Shown here piece after piece: positions 6,769-8,571 of a stretch of DNA of 8,571 bases (position 1 is the stretch's first letter; every line of letters starts with the position of its first letter). Position numbers and translations under genes: made by a program. Location of the stretch: assembly GCA_902783065.1 (NCBI GenBank), contig CACZPV010000048.1, forward strand, positions 1-8,571, given 5' to 3'. The notes beneath the pieces were generated by a model that was not told the DNA's origin, did no database searches, and saw only the letters and a list, made by a program, of their open reading frames with translations. This DNA is from an uncultured Ruminococcus sp. (GTDB taxonomy: Bacteria; Bacillota; Clostridia; Oscillospirales; Acutalibacteraceae).

Positions 6769-6819
6769 ATAACATCAGTCCCACGCAAAGTGCAGGAAAA
6801 TGTTATGCGCCGTGGCGCA
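6769..6819 (+). promoter_or_regulatory. Foldable argF leader segment
   Basis: ATAACAT (6769-6775) pairs with ATGTTAT (6800-6806) as a 7-bp stem enclosing a smaller CAC/GTG hairpin (6782-6792). Immediately after it, TGCGCC (6806-6811) and GGCGCA (6814-6819) are palindromic arms with only two bases between them. An alternative helix, CCACG (6781-6785) with CGTGG (6811-6815), would exclude both. No T tract follows. The AGGAGG ribosome site of argF at 6847-6852 stays unpaired in these foldings. No known RNA family was recognised. Confidence 0.3.
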
Positions 6820-6859
6820 GGTCTGCAGAATAATAAAAACATCATAGGAGGAAATACCA

Positions 6860-7771
6860 ATGAAACATTTACTGAAAATGCTCGATCTTACTTCGGAGGA
6901 AGTAATCGACATACTCAATCTTGCCGATCAGCTTAAATATGAGCAGAAACACGGTATAGCACACAAGCATCTTGAAGGAAAATCGCTGGGCTTGATTTTT
7001 GAAAAAGCATCAACCAGAACAAGAGTTTCTTTTGAGGTAGGTATGTATCAGCTTGGCGGACAGCCAATATTCCTATCATCAAAGGATATGCAGATTGGCA
7101 GAGGAGAACCTGTTCAGGATACTGCAAGAGTTCTGTCACGCTATCTTGACGGAATTATGATACGGACGTTTGAACAAAAGGAAGTAGAGGATCTTGCGAA
7201 ATACGGCAGTATTCCGATCATAAACGGACTGACAGATTTTTGTCATCCCTGTCAGATTCTTGCTGATCTTATGACGATACGTGAATATAAGGGAAAGCTT
7301 GCAGGGCTTAAAATGGCGTTTATCGGTGATGGCAATAATATGATGAACTCTTTGATTGTGGGTGCACTAAAAACAGGTATGTCTATTTCCGTAGCTTGTC
7401 CGGAGGGCTATGAACCTGACACACAGGTACTTGAATTTGCGAAAAATTACGGTGATAAATTCTCAATGTTCCGTACACCGAAGGAAGCTGTTGTTGATGC
7501 CGATGTTGTTATTACAGACGTATGGGCATCAATGGGTCAGGAAGGAGAGGCAGAAAAGCGTAAAAAGGCATTTGATGGATATCAGGTCAATGCTGAATTG
7601 ATGGCTCTTGCAAAGCCTGACGCGATGGTACAGCATTGTCTGCCCGCACACAGAGGTGAAGAAATCACAGAGGATATTTTTGAAGCACATGCTGATGAAA
7701 TATTTGAGGAGGCAGAAAACAGGCTTCATGCCCAGAAGGCAGTTATGGTAAAATGTCTGAAAAGCAATTAA
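6860..7771 (+). CDS. argF: Ornithine carbamoyltransferase
   Basis: This enzyme joins carbamoyl phosphate and ornithine to give citrulline, in the cytoplasm as a trimer. It has 303 residues, normal for the family. The carbamoyl-phosphate loop STRTR is at 51-55, HPCQ at 129-132, the ornithine-binding DVWASMG at 220-226, and the HCLPAHRG signature at 259-266. The SMG and HCLP motifs separate it from aspartate carbamoyltransferase. A strong AGGAGG lies 8 bases before ATG. The linked biosynthetic genes favour an anabolic role over a catabolic ArcB; no arcA or arcC is present. It is the last arginine gene and is followed directly by a very stable hairpin. A 205-base, repeat-rich leader suggests that it can be controlled apart from argD. 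It appears intact. Confidence 0.96.
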   Translation: MKHLLKMLDLTSEEVIDILNLADQLKYEQKHGIAHKHLEGKSLGLIFEKASTRTRVSFEVGMYQLGGQPIFLSSKDMQIGRGEPVQDTARVLSRYLDGIMIRTFEQKEVEDLAKYGSIPIINGLTDFCHPCQILADLMTIREYKGKLAGLKMAFIGDGNNMMNSLIVGALKTGMSISVACPEGYEPDTQVLEFAKNYGDKFSMFRTPKEAVVDADVVITDVWASMGQEGEAEKRKKAFDGYQVNAELMALAKPDAMVQHCLPAHRGEEITEDIFEAHADEIFEEAENRLHAQKAVMVKCLKSN

Positions 7772-7820
7772 TTTTCTTTTTTCGCCCCGCAGCAGCGGGG
7801 CGAAAAAAGAAAAAATTTTT
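7772..7820 (+). terminator. Strong 19-bp hairpin closing the arginine cluster
   Basis: Positions 7772-7790 pair perfectly with 7795-7813 around the loop AGCA. The core CGCCCCGC/GCGGGGCG is GC-only, and the outer part is T-rich on the left and A-rich on the right. It begins on the base after the argF stop codon, and five T (7816-7820) follow after AA. The position argues for a transcription terminator. The polarity is odd, because the base of the stem carries T before and A after, on either strand. Folded RNA would thus be one long hairpin with A-U base pairs, followed by UUUUU. Confidence 0.65.
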
Positions 7821-7837
7821 ATAACGGATGTGATGTT

Positions 7838-8571
7838 GTGTCGAGGAAAGTAACCTATATGCTTGCGAGAATACTGAAAATGAATTATTTTAAGATGTTC
7901 AGGATCGCAGGCGCCGTTTCTAAAAAATGCGATAAATCGTTTGTCGGCGTTGTGAAGGATATGGTACACTGTGGAATGAAATATCAGGCGGGGTACTTTG
8001 ACTATCAGGAATTTGAGTTTTATAATTTGAATGAAGAACAAAGAGCAACCTATCTGACCAGAGGAAAAAATAATGCTATTATTATCAAATATAATGATAA
8101 GGAATATATGTCTTTGTTCGATGACAAAATTGCTTTCAATAAAAAATTCAATGAATTTCTGAATCGTGACTGGCTTGACCTGGATCATGCCACATTTGAC
8201 GAGTTTAAAACATTTACAGAAAAGCATCCGCTGATCATGGCAAAGCCGGCTGATGGTATCGGCGGAATCGGTGTAGAAAAATATAATGCGGCGGATTATA
8301 AAGATCTGAAAGCATTGTATGATGGATTAAAAAAGAAAAAACAGAATCTTCTGGAAACTTTTATCACACAGCATCATGATATGAATGTACTATATGATAA
8401 GTCTGTCAATACAATGAGAATGTTTACTTTTTGTAAAAACGGAAAAGGCTGTTTCCTGCAGGCAATTTTAAAAATCGGAAATGGGGGAGTTGTAGATAAT
8501 TTCTCCAGTGGTGGTATGTATACTTTTGTAGAGGATACCGGTGTTGTTGAAGTGCCGGCTATCGATAAGGA
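7838..8571 (+). CDS. Sugar-transfer-associated ATP-grasp-like protein (partial, 3' end outside window)
   Basis: The frame is open for 244 codons to the window edge. I place the start at GTG 7838, because GGATGTGAT at 7826-7834 matches the extended ribosome site GGAGGTGAT at 8 of 9 positions; ATG 7859 is the alternative, with GAGGA 11 bases upstream. The N-terminal part is basic and rich in aromatic residues (MNYFKMF, 15-21). A YLTRG motif follows. The ATP-grasp nucleotide loop reads KPADGIGGIG (136-145). Further on come LLETFI (171-176) and SVNTMRMF (189-196, with R194 a likely conserved residue). This matches my memory of the ATPgrasp_ST family, often found near polysaccharide and cell-envelope genes; its substrate is unknown. 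About 90-110 C-terminal residues are probably missing. It lies 66 bases after argF, beyond the hairpin, so it is likely a separate unit. Confidence 0.8.
   Translation, partial: MSRKVTYMLARILKMNYFKMFRIAGAVSKKCDKSFVGVVKDMVHCGMKYQAGYFDYQEFEFYNLNEEQRATYLTRGKNNAIIIKYNDKEYMSLFDDKIAFNKKFNEFLNRDWLDLDHATFDEFKTFTEKHPLIMAKPADGIGGIGVEKYNAADYKDLKALYDGLKKKKQNLLETFITQHHDMNVLYDKSVNTMRMFTFCKNGKGCFLQAILKIGNGGVVDNFSSGGMYTFVEDTGVVEVPAIDK

Noticed and set aside
7529..8227. 232-residue open frame on the - strand
   Set aside because: It covers the end of argF, the strong hairpin and the start of the ATP-grasp gene, has no family resemblance, and its protein is rich in Phe, Ile and Cys as expected of an antisense shadow.

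Overview
The window looks like chromosomal DNA of a low-to-moderate-GC anaerobic Bacillota (Clostridia). The grounds are strong purine-rich Shine-Dalgarno sites, an argC-J-B-D-F gene order, and proteins resembling Ruminococcus/Oscillospiraceae relatives. The genus is an inference; nothing here proves it. All seven genes with a recognisable protein or fold lie on the + strand, and so does one gene of unknown role.

Layout. Positions 1-224 are non-coding and hold a terminator-like hairpin (20-65), a perfect 11-bp inverted repeat (78-116) and two smaller palindromes (137-179) ahead of argH (225-1601). A 167-base gap with a candidate promoter and a GC-rich foldable leader precedes argC (1769-2806). 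argJ (2830-4056), argB (4072-4932) and a small two-helix membrane protein (4952-5368) then follow with gaps of only 15-23 bases. After 107 bases comes argD (5476-6654). A 205-base spacer full of repeats precedes argF (6860-7771). A very strong hairpin (7772-7813) closes the arginine cluster. A new gene, a sugar-transfer-associated ATP-grasp-like protein, starts at about 7838 and runs off the right edge.

How the genes work together. ArgJ supplies N-acetylglutamate by recycling the acetyl group from N-acetylornithine, and may also acetylate glutamate itself. ArgB phosphorylates N-acetylglutamate, ArgC reduces it to the semialdehyde, and ArgD aminates that to N-acetylornithine. ArgJ releases ornithine, ArgF carbamoylates it to citrulline, and ArgH makes arginine and fumarate from argininosuccinate. 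The only linear-pathway enzyme not seen is ArgG (argininosuccinate synthase). Carbamoyl-phosphate synthase and an ArgR-type repressor gene are also absent from the window.

What is unusual is mostly non-coding: a foldable argC leader with several mutually exclusive helices, a shared ATGCGGA word upstream of argH and argF, and a terminator-like hairpin whose T and A tracts are the reverse of the usual order. The small membrane gene between argB and argD has no known place in arginine synthesis. I see no CRISPR array, transposase, tRNA or rRNA gene, and no clearly novel multi-gene system.
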